Origin: Dicyema japonicum
Lineage: Eukaryota; Dicyemida; Rhombozoa; Dicyemidae
Length of the DNA: 46,480 nt
Assembly (NCBI GenBank): GCA_011109175.1
Contig: RDEW01000010.1
Location: forward strand, 1,384,579-1,431,058
Direction: 5' to 3'
This document shows positions 12,701 through 25,533 of this stretch, piece after piece. The first letter of the stretch is position 1. Every line of letters begins with the position of its first letter. The position numbers and the translations under genes are program-made. The notes under the pieces are model-generated. The model saw only the letters and a list, made by a program, of their open reading frames with translations. It was not told where the DNA came from and did not search any database.

Positions 12701-15700
12701 TCATAAATACCATTTTCATTTAAAAAGTCGACTATTATAAATTATTTAAGTAAAAATTTGTTTACCAAAAATTGGAGCAATTTTGTTGTGGCAGATATTG
12801 TGATATGTTAGATTAAATGAGTTGCCCAATTTTTCAGATAAAATAGAAATAAATTCATCGTAATCGTTTGAGTTAATAAGTCGATCGCAAAATACTCTAT
12901 TTATAAATAAATTTAAATATAACCGAAAACATTCATGTATCCAAAGCCGAGTAATAGCAATTCTGCTATCATGATAATCTTTCTCGGCTCTAATCACTCC
13001 CTGGAAGACCTATTTTATCTTAAAATTGTTATTTATTACTCGTGAAATGTCTCGCAAATTAAACACGTAATGCATCTTAGATGGTGTAGGTAATAGTTTT
13101 GTCGATATTAGACTGTACATCTCAATTGTCGCTTTCAAAACAAGTTCCCCAATTGGTTTGACATCTTCACTAAATGAAGATAGTTTCTGGCTAATAATTG
13201 GTTCAAAAATTTTTTCAATTTGATTTTCCTATAAGATAACACTCATCCATTTAGTACATTTGGTTGTGTAATATTCAATACATTGTAGCGTGTTAGTAGA
13301 CGAGGCGAAATATTATTTCCTTCTTCATTTGAAAGAACCATAGAACTTAATGGAATCAAATTCTAATTTTTAAACATCGACTTTAAAACTTTGATATAGA
13401 CTTCAGATAAAGATTTCTGATCATACCAAAATCCATAATTAATCCAATGTCTTATTAATTCTAATGGGGGTTGAGAATCTGAGGAGTCTTTTTCGGGCAT
13501 ATTAAAATCATCCATAAATAAAATAAGTTTTTTCGTTCCAACTGGCATATAAACTCCTTTAGTTCGCTTTTCTACTTGACTTTCAATAATTTTCTGCAAT
13601 TCAAATGCAGTTGTCTGTCATAATTAAAAGAAATACCTGTGCTCCCAAGTTAATATTTAAAAATGTAAAATCGTTTGACTTTAGCTCATTACATGCATTT
13701 TTAATAATTGTAGTTTTTCCGCATCCTGCCGGTCCCGTCAAAATTACAGGTTTTGAATATCTAATTAATTCCGAAATGATGTGAGAATAACGAACAGTAT
13801 CGATTGTTGGGATGACTATTTTGTGAAATGGTATACTAGAAAATTACAATATTTGAAATACGATGGATTATATTTCCATGCAGTCCTAAGTTTTTCATTC
13901 CAGTGTGCCCATGAATTAATTTTATGATTAAAATAATATTCATATATAGTATCTTTTGTGGGAATCGAAGCATCAATTTCTCGAATAAAATTATCCATTC
14001 TTTTACGTCCATTTTCATCAACTGATGAGCACATACTCCAAATTAATGAATAAATAAAAGTCATTTCTACCTGTTTTCTGTCCGATGCTATGGTTTTAAT
14101 ATCACCCTTTAAATTAGGTAAATGATTTACCCCATATAAGGATGCGGTAAATATATCGAATAATGTACAGAATGATATAATATCATGGAATTCGTTGATG
14201 TAAAATCCTCCGGAGCAAGACTCTTTTTTAAGCTTCAAAATTTTCGGTATATATTTATTATGTAAAGACAAAAATTCGGATTTAAATTCCTAAATAAAAT
14301 AAATTTAAATTAAAAAAACCGTATTATTTTTATTATCGAGCCAAGAATCCAAATACAAACGCCATCCAAGCATTTCAGAATCATGATAAACCATTCCACA
14401 CCTTGAAATAGTTGAAGGAGTTGCTACTTTTAATGAATCAACTTCAAATATTAAAGAAACCTAAATAAAATATTTTTCATTACATTTTCAGGCATAACAA
14501 TTCTTTCTCCATTAATCAATGTTAAAATTTTATTGTCGTCCATTAATGAATTCATACTTTCAATCCACGCACTGTCAACAGGACCGTCAAATATAACCCA
14601 TTTTTCGTCATTTCTTTCGTCTAAAAAGTTAAAATCGACAGCATAACCTGAGCATACGTTTCTAATTAATGATGATAATATTCCATCTGACCATTGACTT
14701 GAAAAATGTTCGAAATGTCCAAATAACTCATTTAGAGTAAGTGATTTAGGATTGATAACATAATCCTTACGTTATAATACTAAGAGCTTACCAAAACTTT
14801 AGAATATTCATCATTTGAATCTTTACTCAATGTGGTTAAAGTTTCTTTTAATATTTTTATTGTTGTGGATTTTCCCGACAGTGAAGAGCCAATAAGCATT
14901 GTCGCATGCCTTGATTTTTTGGTTTCGTAAAGTTGAACAACTTTGCTAACACTATATGGAGTGATTTGAAGATTATTTTTGCATAATTCTTCTTTCACAA
15001 CTTTTTCGAACTTTAAATAAATTTCCAAAATATTAACTGTTGCATAGCTGACTGTAGGAACATCGATTGAAGGAAATAAGTCATGTATTATCATATTAAA
15101 AATTGACAAATCACGTGGAATAAGTTTGGAAGCATTCATGTCTTTTATCGACAACAAGATTATCTAAATAATAAAAAATTCAATCTTTAACTTCCTCCTC
15201 GCTTAGATTAGAATACATAATTCTTTGTTGGCCTGCATATCTAAGAACAGACACGATTGATCTCAATCCAAAATCGTAGTGTTCTTGGTTAGAAAGTTGT
15301 TGTATAGCATATAAATAAAGTGAATAAACTTTCTTTGCTAAAATCTTAAAAATTAGTAAATAATTCACTTTATTATTTGTGAATCCTTCTAAAAATAAAA
15401 TTGTCTCTGAAATTAATAAAAAGTCTGGCATAATCATTGCAATTGGTCTGAACATAGATTTCAAGTTATCAGGTAATTCAACTCTCGATTTATATTCTAA
15501 AGATTCACTTAAATGAGTTTGGTACCTGGATTCATTGTGACAAATATAGCACAGGTCGCCTTTAAAGGTATTTCACGTCCTTCAAAAATAAATCGTTGAT
15601 GTTGTACACGAAGAGAGGAAAAAATTGATAGTATTTGTTGCGCAACAACAGATAAAACCTCAATATTGATTCTGTTGAATTCATCAAAACATCCCCAAGC

Positions 15701-18700
15701 TCCAGTCTATTAGAAATTGAATGTTTAAATAAAACTTGAGCAAGTCCTGAAAACATTCTTCCCATTGACTTGTAATCCAATCCTTCAGAACAATTAACGA
15801 CAATAACATAATATCCCATGGCTCCTCCGAAGTCTTTAATAGTTTCTGTTTTTCCTGTTCCTGCTGGACCTTTTGGTAAACCTCCAAGACGAAAATGTAG
15901 TGCACTTGTAAATGTCAAGTAACATCTGTTTTACATTAATTTTCATACCTATCAGTTACTGGTGTGATAACGAGCTTTTTACTATTTCCTAAATATTCAT
16001 ATCCATACATAAATTGGGCATTAGTCTGTTTAATCGCACAATCATCTTCTTCCTAAAAATTACAAGCGACTATTTTACTCTGTCCCAATAATATCTTAAT
16101 TGGCAAATCCAATCAAAAGAAGTTGGATCTGTGACATTTTTCTTAATTAACTGTTCAATTATATCACGTGAGTGGATTTCAATGGTGATTATTGCTGTAA
16201 GTTTGAGTCTCAAAAGTTTTGTGATATTAGATCGTAGTAAGTCGGAATACTGATTTATAATTAATTGCTAAAAAGTAGACTTTAAATTATCGTACCTGTT
16301 TTTTCTTCAATGATTTTAATGGTTTGCGTTCTCCTGTATCTCTTGATTTAATTAATGCACGAGTTACATCAGAAGTCCATTGAATTTTGCTCGCAGTTAT
16401 GCAAATCTAAAACAGTTAATAGTTTTAAACTTGTCCTGGCCATTCTTTTATCCATTTATCACGTTTTCCTTGACATTTTTTGATAGCTAATCGACAGTTT
16501 TTCAACAAATCTTTAATGTAATTCTCATTTGTTTTCAAGGTCATTTAACCACAACTTTAGAATTATAATAGACATACTTCAACAAACCCTTCCATAAGGA
16601 CGGGGTGATTAAAATCAACGGTTTCTCCGTCACATGAAGTCATTCCTGTGGCCTCAATTTTTTGTTTTAGGGTTATCTAATGTATATATAACAAAGTCAA
16701 CTTTTTGAATTTTTAGAGAATAAATGTTGTAAAATATTTTAATCAAATGATTTTGAATGCTACAAGGATCGACACTTTGTCCTAATATTTCCAACAAATT
16801 TTCATTCGAAATAAAGTAGAAACGAGGAAACAGTTGTTTTTTGGTTTCTAAATACATATCCAAAGATTTTTGAATCGTTTCCAACGTCAAATTCATATCA
16901 TTTAAAGATTTTAAAATTCCTTAAAAATAAACTTTACTTTTACCTGGTTTGCTGGAGACTCTTAAAGCGTTCTTATCTTTGTTTACTCCACTTAATATAT
17001 TTTTCCAACGGAAATTGATGTCTTCAAAAGCATTTGCTTCATTCGGTAGTTGTTTTCGGATATCCTCACCAAAAAATATATTCTAGAAATTAATTAAAAA
17101 ATACTTCAAGGTAAAGCCATCTTTGTTGAACAGTAAGCATATTTTCCATTACTTCTGATATCAGAGAAAGCGATTTCTCCCAATTATCAATTTCTGTTTC
17201 AAAGCATTTCATGTGTTTTGAAGATTTTATGAGTGACAAAGACACTTGATCATCTTCTAATACTTGAAAAATTTCGTCAGTTTTTCTTTAGATAATATAA
17301 AAGTATTTTTACATCAAATTGAAATGCCCTTTATCTTTATATGGCTTTAAATTAAAAGAAATTTTTTCCCATGTTGAAGCAATATTAGCAATTTCCTGTT
17401 AACTGTTAAAATATATCTTAACTTTTTCTAGAGCCATTTCCTTTATCGAAGCTTTGTAGATTTCAGTGATATATTCTGAATGCTCGTAAAATTCATATTC
17501 AATAATTTTTTCAAGTGTGAATTCTTCGCTTTCTGAATCAATTTGTCTACCGAATTCCAACTAAAAATATTTTTAATTTATATTACGTCAATTTGGTGCC
17601 AATGTCGTTTTTTGATGGATTCGTTTTTTAGAAAATTTATAAGAGGTATTGTTTTCTGAAATTGTTTGGTCAGATCACATAAATATTTAAAAATATTTAT
17701 TTCTCGGTCCTTTAATTACGATTACTAAATTCCATACTTTTAATTCATTTTCCAATGAGCATATTCTAGAAAATATGTTGTTGGTCAGACTTTCGACAGT
17801 TTCTTGATTAAAAGCGGCAAAAGAAATAGTACTCGAAGTCTCCCAGAACGAATCCCATTCGCGTATTATAAGCCAAATGTTTTCAATTAAATTTAATTCC
17901 TAAAATTTTATTTTAAATCAACGTTTTTAATATTAACGATTTCTTTCTGTGACTGTTGACTTATCTTAAAAATTGCAAGTCCTTGCCTTGTTTCGTCTTC
18001 TTGCTTTGCTAAAGAAGTGATTGATTCTCTGAATTCACCGATTATTTCAAATGCCTTTTCTATTGAAACATCAGTTGTATAGGGTCCAGATTGTTTTAGA
18101 TTTTTTGACAACGTCATTACTTCTTTTCGAAGTTCTTCTGCTTTAAACAATAAATTCTTCTTAAAAGCTTCCTATTAATTAAATTTGTTTGTTATCAAAC
18201 CTTTTCTCGTTTTAACATTTCTTTTGAAATTATTAAAGTTTGTTTAAATTCATTAAAAATAAACTGCAAAGCTTTGTGCTTATCCCTCACCTACGTAAGT
18301 AAATAATCAAATATTACATCTTCCGGAATTGATACCTCGTATTTATCGAGAGTATTAAACTGGTCATTTAATAAAGGAATTTTATTTTCATTTTCTTCTA
18401 ATTCTGAATTAAGTCTGTCCCACAATTCGAGATTATTATTTAACTCATCCAAGTTGATTGGTATTTTTTGAATTCTACAAAAGTTTTACGAATTAAAAAC
18501 GTATCATTGTTTTCAACTAAATATTCATATAAATTTGTAAGACTCCCTTCTGTCAGTTCGAAAAGTAATCCAGTAAACATATTTTGCCATTCATTGCAAT
18601 GTTCAAGAATGGCAAATTTTAACGGGCCACAATTCAAATAAACAAATTGAATATTGATTATTGTTTCAATTCCTTGTACATTATTTGCAACTTCACTATA

Positions 18701-21700
18701 TCTATAATTTGTAGTTAATCAAATGCTATAAACCGGGCTAAATCAGCATCAAATGTTTCAACTCCTGGTTTTACTTTTCGATACCGAGTGATGAATTTTG
18801 GTTTATTTATCCCCCAAATCTCTTTAAAATTATCCCACGTTGATAAGTATGCTTGCATTTCATTCAGTCCCTGTTTCGTTCCATTCGTGATACTTTGCTG
18901 AACATCATTAATTTCGCCATCCACGTAAATTGATTCATTCATTGACTAATTGAATTTATTAAAAAAATAACTCTTCCAGTTTCCGATGATCCAACTAAAT
19001 AGCTCAATCTTTTATATCTTTTAAGTTTCTCAATAATATCTGACTTAATTGAAACTATGACATCAGAAAGTTTCTCTAAAGTCGGATCAAATACGATCTT
19101 CGAATTTAAAAAAATAAAAAATTACCTTTTCACTTTCTAAGGCGACTTTAACCATAAATAAGGGGTTTGCAGCTGTTTTTTCATTTCCATTAATAAGTTT
19201 ATTTAACTCTTGCAATGATCCTTTAATGTTTAAACGGAATGCTTCTTCAACCATCGCATCAATTTTATTAATGTATTTGGTCCAGTATTCCTACAAATTA
19301 TTTTAATGATATCAACTTCAACATTAGTTTCAACTAGTAATTTTTTGGCAGTTTGTAAATTTGATAAAATATTTTTGAAATTAGAAAATATTTTCAATTC
19401 ATAAATTGAAATATGTTTTTTCTGCAAATTATTTCAATATTTGCCTGATATTGTATGAATTCCTCAATTTCATAAACTTTTTGATCCTCCACATTGAAAA
19501 GTAATAAATTACTTATTGCATTTGCCGCTGTGGAAATTTGAACATTCATTTCTTTAAAATTATCAATCATATCTTGAATCTATTAATAAAATAAAATTTA
19601 ATTATCACTTTCTTAACATGAACTCTTATTTCGTCCAAAAAATACTCAACTGAAGATTTTGTGTTCCAATCAATTTTAATCAGCCCAGGTCTTAATTTCT
19701 TTTGTAAATGACGAATTTTCTCGGTAAATAAACCTTTTTCAGTCTTTGAAAGAGTAAAAATGATTCTTTAAATAATTTAATTATTCCAATTACTTATTAT
19801 ACTCTTGAATCGACAAAAGGACTCTTTCACGTAGTATTACCAGCTCATCCTTTTTAATATAAATTTCTGACATGTAGGCTGGGATTTCAAATGCCAAACG
19901 TTCCCAGTACCAACATTCTTGGAACATTTTTCTCAATGATGGACTGAAATTGACGGCAAGAAGATCTGATCTTTGAGAACATGTACACATTATTGTTTGC
20001 GTTAAATTTAAAAGTGGTTTCTAAAATTGAATTTTTTAATCTATTTTACTGAATCGACAGTTTCACTCCATTTATTGTAGAACCTAGTTAAGTTTTCATT
20101 GAGGGCGAAAATTAAATTATTGTAATTTTGGTGACATTCTTCTGCATTGTCTATTTTGGGCAAAAATGTAGCATTGGATAAAATCTATACAGGTTTTATA
20201 AAATTTAATTACATTATAAGATATTTCCAATCTCATTTTTAATTGCCTAATCCAAAGACCAGATCCACCGTATTCTGGAGCATCACAAGGTCCGTAAATA
20301 TTTTTGTTCGATAATTCTGTCTTTACTAATTCGATTTCCTCAGAAAAGAGTGCATAAATCTCAACTGTCTTTTTGTCGATGATTCGTCGGATTGTCTTTA
20401 ATATACGGGAACAAATACCTCACGATTATATAAATGCATAAATACGTCAATAACCTCAATGGCATCTTCAACTGTAGTAACTGTAAGGAATGCCTTTTTA
20501 ATAATATTTTGCATCATAACTTCTAGATCTTTCACAACCATTTTAAATCTATTTTTTGTGAATAAGTAATAATTACATATTACAATGCTCATGCCAATTC
20601 GTCGCTTTTACATCCATTATTAAACTGCTAATATTACGGATGTCTTGCATTTTTAGTTCAAAAATATGTTCAATTTCTTCTAATCCATTATTCACCTCGA
20701 GGCCTAAATGACCACCAAATATAGGCATTTCATCCTTTTTTCCATCTAACCACCTTCCAAAATGTTTTTGAGCGATACAAATCTATCGAAAATATTTACA
20801 ATTTATACTTCTCTCAGATCATTACACCTTTGTACGAATGCAACAGTTTGAGCAAAGACGGCATTTTCATCCAGAACCCAATTATCTTTCGAAAAAAGGC
20901 TATGAATACCAACAGCCTGAGTATTTAAAAATTACAAACTTTTTCATATATTTTTTTCCAATCTTCAAGACATTTAATACATTTATCGATTGCTAGTATT
21001 CCACTATCAGCATATCCACTCAAGATTTTCTCCACGTTTACTGAATTCACACATCTTTTTATGATTTCATTGCTCAACTAGAAAATATAACGTTATTTAG
21101 TCACTCTTTTAAAAAGTCCAGTAATTTTATCTTTTGTGTTGTAAAACGAAGAATTAATCCAAATTATTCTAATCAGATTCGTAATTTTATTCAAATAAGT
21201 AGGAATCTCAGAAGGCGTCGCTTCGGATAAAAGCAAGCATGGTTCTTTCAGAATACTAATAAATTTTAAATTATCCTCAGCTTCATGTGTTCCATCCTGT
21301 ATTATTTCAACCATTAACCTTAATTTGAGCCGCCAATTTCTGGAAATTATTTGTATAAGAAGATTTTGCAGATTCTAAAATTGCGCAGATTTTTTTAACT
21401 CCTTCAGTATCCAATTGTTTTGAAATTCCACTTAAATCAGTGCAACTTTATAGTAAACAAAATTAAAAACCGATTTTTCCAAAAATTAATTTCTTCCAAT
21501 GGTCCTAGAAGGTCGTCTACTTGGGTTGAATCTTGCTTACTAAGAACGTCTTTAATCTGCTTAATCCAATGCACCATAACAACTATTGATATTTTTTATT
21601 TAATATACTTTCAAATCTCTGGACTAAAGCTTTATTCTTACTTGCAACTTTGATGTTTTGATTTAATTCTTCTTTTGGAACATAAAGTATCGTTTTGTTA

Positions 21701-22331
21701 TCAATCCTGTATCTCGACTCCGTTAAACCTGCCATAAATTTACTAAACCCCGATAAAAAATCTTCTTGGGCACCTAAAGTGAAATTGAACGTATACTCTC
21801 AGGCCATTTCTGATTTTTAAATAGTTTGGGAGCATAGACTTGACTGATTACTGTATGAAGATTTTTAAGTCGGTTCCCACAGATGGATCCAAATTGAAAG
21901 AAATCGTGAAAATACTGACCGGTAGTAATCGAGTGTCGCTAAAAATTAAATAATAGTCACTTTAATGAAATACATGAATACTTCGATATTTTTAGGTGGT
22001 GACGAAGTTAACATAATTACTTCGCCTTTGGGGTTCTTATATGACGTTAGAAGGGTCTCCGACTCACTTGTCAGATAATTTTGTAGGATTTTCCCATATT
22101 TAGAATTTATGTCATTTAACATATTTCTTGATTCTTCGTTGGGTCTGATTTTCTTTATTATTTCTTTCCTCTTAAAATTATTGACAAGAAATTAAACAAA
22201 GTATTCAATATCTGAAGAAAGGACGCAAGGAGTGTTTTTCAAGCTTGAATTACCTGATATTAAAAATATAATTATCCGTTTTGATTAAAATTTTTTACCG
22301 GAAGAACTATCTTAGAGTCTCCGTTGTTCAT
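6737..22331 (-). CDS. DNAH2: axonemal dynein heavy chain, DNAH2 type (inner arm I1/f)
   Basis: This is a motor subunit of the inner-arm I1/f dynein in motile cilia; the gene appears complete. ATG (MNNGDSK...) is at 22,331 and the stop at 6,737-6,739 (...LLNLDD). The N-terminal tail runs to about 16,700. AAA1 Walker A is [10 protein letters not shown] (near 15,850), followed by [19 protein letters not shown], the DNAH2-type version, then [17 protein letters not shown]2 has GSSLSGKST (near 14,880), FDGPVD and [16 protein letters not shown]3 has GPAGCGKT (near 13,720) and [11 protein letters not shown]4 has GSGGSGRKS (near 12,480). The stalk coiled coils flank the microtubule-binding domain (about 11,700-10,650). 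AAA5, AAA6 and the C-terminal domain follow, including [10 protein letters not shown]. By eye there are more than 50 introns of about 22-41 bp, e.g. 15,707-15,735 (29 bp) and 6,877-6,900 (24 bp). The product is about 4,500 residues, close to the family norm. I noticed one frame break near 8,186-8,192, which a single missing base would explain. Confidence 0.95.
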
Positions 22332-22499
22332 TGTTGGTTGCCGTAGAAACAATTTTATTTATAAATAAAAATTTAAATCTATTTTTGTCTCCCCTTATTA
22401 AAATTGTCGATGTGCTATTTGTGGATGTTGAATTAATTAGTGTTTTTATTTTTTTCATGAGATGTCTGAAGATAATAATAAATTCACAATTAGTAAAGT

Positions 22500-23285
22500 T
22501 TAGACAAAATCATTCTATCGTTGCCTTATTACCAATCTTCCACCCATTTAACCGCCCTGGCAGATTTTATCCGCAAAGAATTCGCTAAAAACCCATAATC
22601 TGAAGACGGTACTTTGTTCCGTGGATATTTACAAAGCGTTTGACTCTGTCCTAGGAAAACTTAACTTGGAAAATATTTCAATTGAAAATCCCTGGAAACC
22701 TTGAACTGGGTTGGCTAACTTCCTTAGTGGTCAGAGAGGCACGTTTGTTTTAGAGATTTAAGATCGGAATCATGACTTTTTCGAATGGCATCACCAAAAG
22801 ATCATCCCTATCCCCTTTACTGTTCAGTCTATTTACGGCTGATCTTCCCATTCTAAAAAACCATAACGACATCCTACTAACTTATGCAGATGACATGTTT
22901 CTGGAGTCACGTGTTCAAGATATTCAGGTTGTAACATCAAGATTACAATAACACTTGGACCATCTTAACCTTTGATTATAGGAAAACCGCCTATCAATTA
23001 ACCCTGAGAGATCAGTGACCACATTATTCACATGTAAAGTTACGGCGCTATAAATTTATGGAAAGATCCCCTCTCCAAGAGCTCTGGATTTCCTAATCCA
23101 CATGAACCGAGGAGCGGGCTCATGAGACTACTAACATCCAGTTGTAAGGTCGATACGTACTTGGGTGGGCTCGAGGGAGGAACCCATGTTGAAGTCTCTG
23201 TTAGATTGTGCAGGAATCACGTGAGTAGTTTGTTTGATGTTACCGTGGTCTCTAGAATTTTCATTTCATCAATAAATTTTAGTGA
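22500..23285 (+). mobile_element. LINE family B, degenerate 3' half
   Basis: Plus-strand RT remnant with several frame changes. Readable pieces are STHLTALADFI, then VLCSVDIYKAFDSV (RT motif A region), a serine-rich LSPLLFSLFTADLP block (after the 'PQGS' motif), and LTYADDMFLESR (motif C). The same block order and wording occurs in the family B copy at 42,335-44,336 (IDINKAFDSI, IPGKLKLWITNFLSG). The copy ends with a 3' untranslated segment sharing the GGAATCACG and ACCGTGGTCTCTAG cores with the fragment at 5,594-6,057. It is 5'-truncated, with its start about 170 bp upstream of the dynein start codon on the opposite strand. Confidence 0.7.
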
Positions 23286-24395
23286 CTGATCAAAAGAATT
23301 GAGTTAGTGACGTGAATCTGTCGCACTCGTCGTCATTCACTCTTTGTAATCGTCATATTAATGCCCATGGGTTATCTCAGAATGCATCACACACAAATGT
23401 TTGTTACTAAAAACGTTGGATATATAAAAGTTTAGGGATCGAATTTTATCAGCTTAACGGATTAACATTGAGAATTAAGTGCGACCTATAGAAAGTAAGA
23501 AGTAATCAATTAATAACTAAACATAATTTTAAAACATATTTCCCGGTCTTTTGAGACTTCTATCTTATACCTCCATTTCTCTTGATAACAATTGCGTGTA
23601 ACGTGAACCGGTCAATAAGCCCTACGTATTTTTCCTCTTAGAGTAGTTTTCTCCGGCTTTCCTACCGTGGATGATGGGCTACCTCGCTTTGTAAGCGGTT
23701 ATATTTGTAAAAAGAAATAAGTGGGTTTTCCATTGTGTAATAGGCAAAAATTTGTTGGTAAAAATTCATGCTTCAATTTATTTTCAAAAAATTTCATTTG
23801 ATTATATTTGCGTATATCTAATATCTAAGAATTTATCTGTTTTTGATCTTTCATTGATAGTGGTAGTTTTTAAAGAGGAACTAAAAAAATCGATGCCACA
23901 CAAACCTATGATATTTAGACAACAGTTGGATTGAAGATACACTTTCGACACTTATCGAACGGATAGCACTGTTAATTCGGATAAAATAATCGATTAGTTT
24001 ATATGCCAATATTAGAACTTCCTTATGGTAGTCTGAAAATTTATCAGATATCTTCGACCACAACATCTGTCCCTAAAGTTACGTAAATTTTTCTATTTAG
24101 AAAATTTGAAAAAACAAAAATTTTGACTTTATTGACCTAAAGATTAATTATTGGCCAAATTTTGACATAACAAATTTTGAACGTAATTATTAACTAATCT
24201 TGTGTTTTAATATAATCTAATTTATTTTAATGACAAAAATTGCCCTAATTTATCGCTAGCATACAATAATTAAGCCCAAATTTATCGCCAGTAACAGCCA
24301 TTCCATCCTATCAGCTGGATTATTTTGATTGTCTTGTTACGTAATAAATTTTTTTACTATTAAGTATTATTAAGCAATATTAGTTATATTAAAAG
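23286..24395. other. AT-rich intergenic stretch
   Basis: No gene, RNA gene or element recognised. This lies between the LINE debris upstream of the dynein gene and the PTPMT1 3' side. Short open frames here do not resemble known proteins. Confidence 0.3.
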
Positions 24396-24399
24396 AATT

Positions 24400-24560
24400 T
24401 ATAATGGATATACAGACATACTGAGGACCTGGACATAATGAGGGATCTGGCTAAGAACAGAAAAGCCTGGAACAAGCTAACTCTTTCTCTTGTTTTTTTG
24501 CTGCACATGCGGGGCTATAATATTATGGCTCTCGTGAAAGTGCTATTAATAAAAATAATA
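24400..24560 (+). mobile_element. LINE family A 3' end fragment
   Basis: A short, heavily 5'-truncated copy. The plus-strand frame gives EDLDIMRDLAKNRKAWNKL, matching the last helix of the family A protein (in the 3,660-5,590 copy: GDDLDELRSLAFDRGRWKRL). The DNA then ends with TATTATGGCTCTCGTGAAAG and an AATAAAAATAATA tail, the same 3' terminus as the other family A copy. Confidence 0.65.
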
Positions 24561-24800
24561 GATCTAGAATAGTCAATCCTATATTTCTGTATGACCCTAT
24601 TTATTTTGTTGACTGAATGAAACTAATTAATCTTCAATTTGAACTGAGACAATGACATTAGGCAATTAATTTGAATATAAATAACAAACCAAGATTACCA
24701 CGGAAACATTCAAACATTAACTTTGTCATAAAATTAATTTTTTATAAGAAATAATACTTTTAGAAAAATAAATATGATACAACATATTTCTATTAAAAAT

Positions 24801-25439
24801 TCAATCGCTACGATTTCTCAAATAAAATCTTTCCAAGGACCGAAATTGTTCCTTGGATATATTGATTCGACGACGTCTCTTCATCAGATAATCTATAGAT
24901 TCGCGTGGTCCTATTCCATAACGCTATAATAGAGGTTAATTAATACTTGCATGAGGTAACAGCATACGACAGTGGCACTTCTAGATCTCCCAGCTTTGCA
25001 ATGGACGTATACACGTGTTTGGTTATCGAGGTGTTCCATAATAAATCTGACTGATTTTTCCAAGTCATAAATTGTTGGAGATGGTCCCATGTCGATTGTC
25101 GGAATCTTTAATCGTTTAATTCCGAGACTTCTGAAAGTCTTTAAATATAGCAACTTGACTACCCGAGGAGAAGGGGAAGTAAAATATAATTCATAATTCT
25201 GGCAAAGGCAAACAATCCCACAAATATTATATTGCGGTATTAACTTAATAAAATCGATATAAAACCTCATTAATTATGATATTTGTTGACGGAAGAGCCC
25301 CGAGAATAACACATTCATCGATTTCATCGTACCAATTTATTAAATGAAGATATTTAAGAGAATAATTGTACAAAAAAGTTGGAATGTACGTAGAAACTGC
25401 ATAAATTTGCTTTAAATGAGATTTAAGTTTTGTAGTCAT
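24801..25439 (-). CDS. PTPMT1: mitochondrial PGP phosphatase (PTPMT1)
   Basis: A dual-specificity-type phosphatase of the mitochondrial inner membrane that converts phosphatidylglycerophosphate to phosphatidylglycerol, one step before cardiolipin. Three exons encode about 198 residues: 25,439-25,266, 25,243-24,947 and 24,923-24,801, separated by introns of 22 bp (25,244-25,265) and 23 bp (24,924-24,946). The signature loop HCKAGRSRSAT carries the catalytic Cys and Arg and is the PTPMT1-specific form. A likely general acid Asp lies in IPTIDMG. The early WYDEIDECVILGALP block matches the family N-terminus. The hydrophobic, basic first 35 residues could serve as a mitochondrial signal. ATG is at 25,439, TGA at 24,801-24,803. 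No frame problem was seen. The HMG20-like gene starts 94 bp away in the opposite direction. Confidence 0.92.
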
Positions 25440-25533
25440 AGGATAACTGAAAGATTGCTTAAATTTAAATTTAAAAATGTATAATTTATTTTAATATTTA
25501 ATAAAATTTAAAAATTAATTTATTCTTTTTGTG
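25440..25533. promoter_or_regulatory. shared divergent promoter, PTPMT1 / HMG20
   Basis: Only 94 bp separate the two start codons of divergently transcribed genes, so both promoters and 5' untranslated regions must fit here or overlap coding sequence. The segment is almost entirely A/T with repeated AAATTTAAA and TTTAAAAATT runs. No clear TATA or CpG feature can be singled out. The role is inferred from geometry only. Confidence 0.5.

Noticed and set aside
13836-14021. Second-frame ORF inside a dynein exon
   Set aside because: Overlaps the correct exon frame and has no independent support.
22331-22588. Plus-strand ORF of 85 residues beside the dynein start
   Set aside because: Low-complexity hydrophobic sequence overlapping the dynein 5' end; its last part is LINE RT sequence in another frame.
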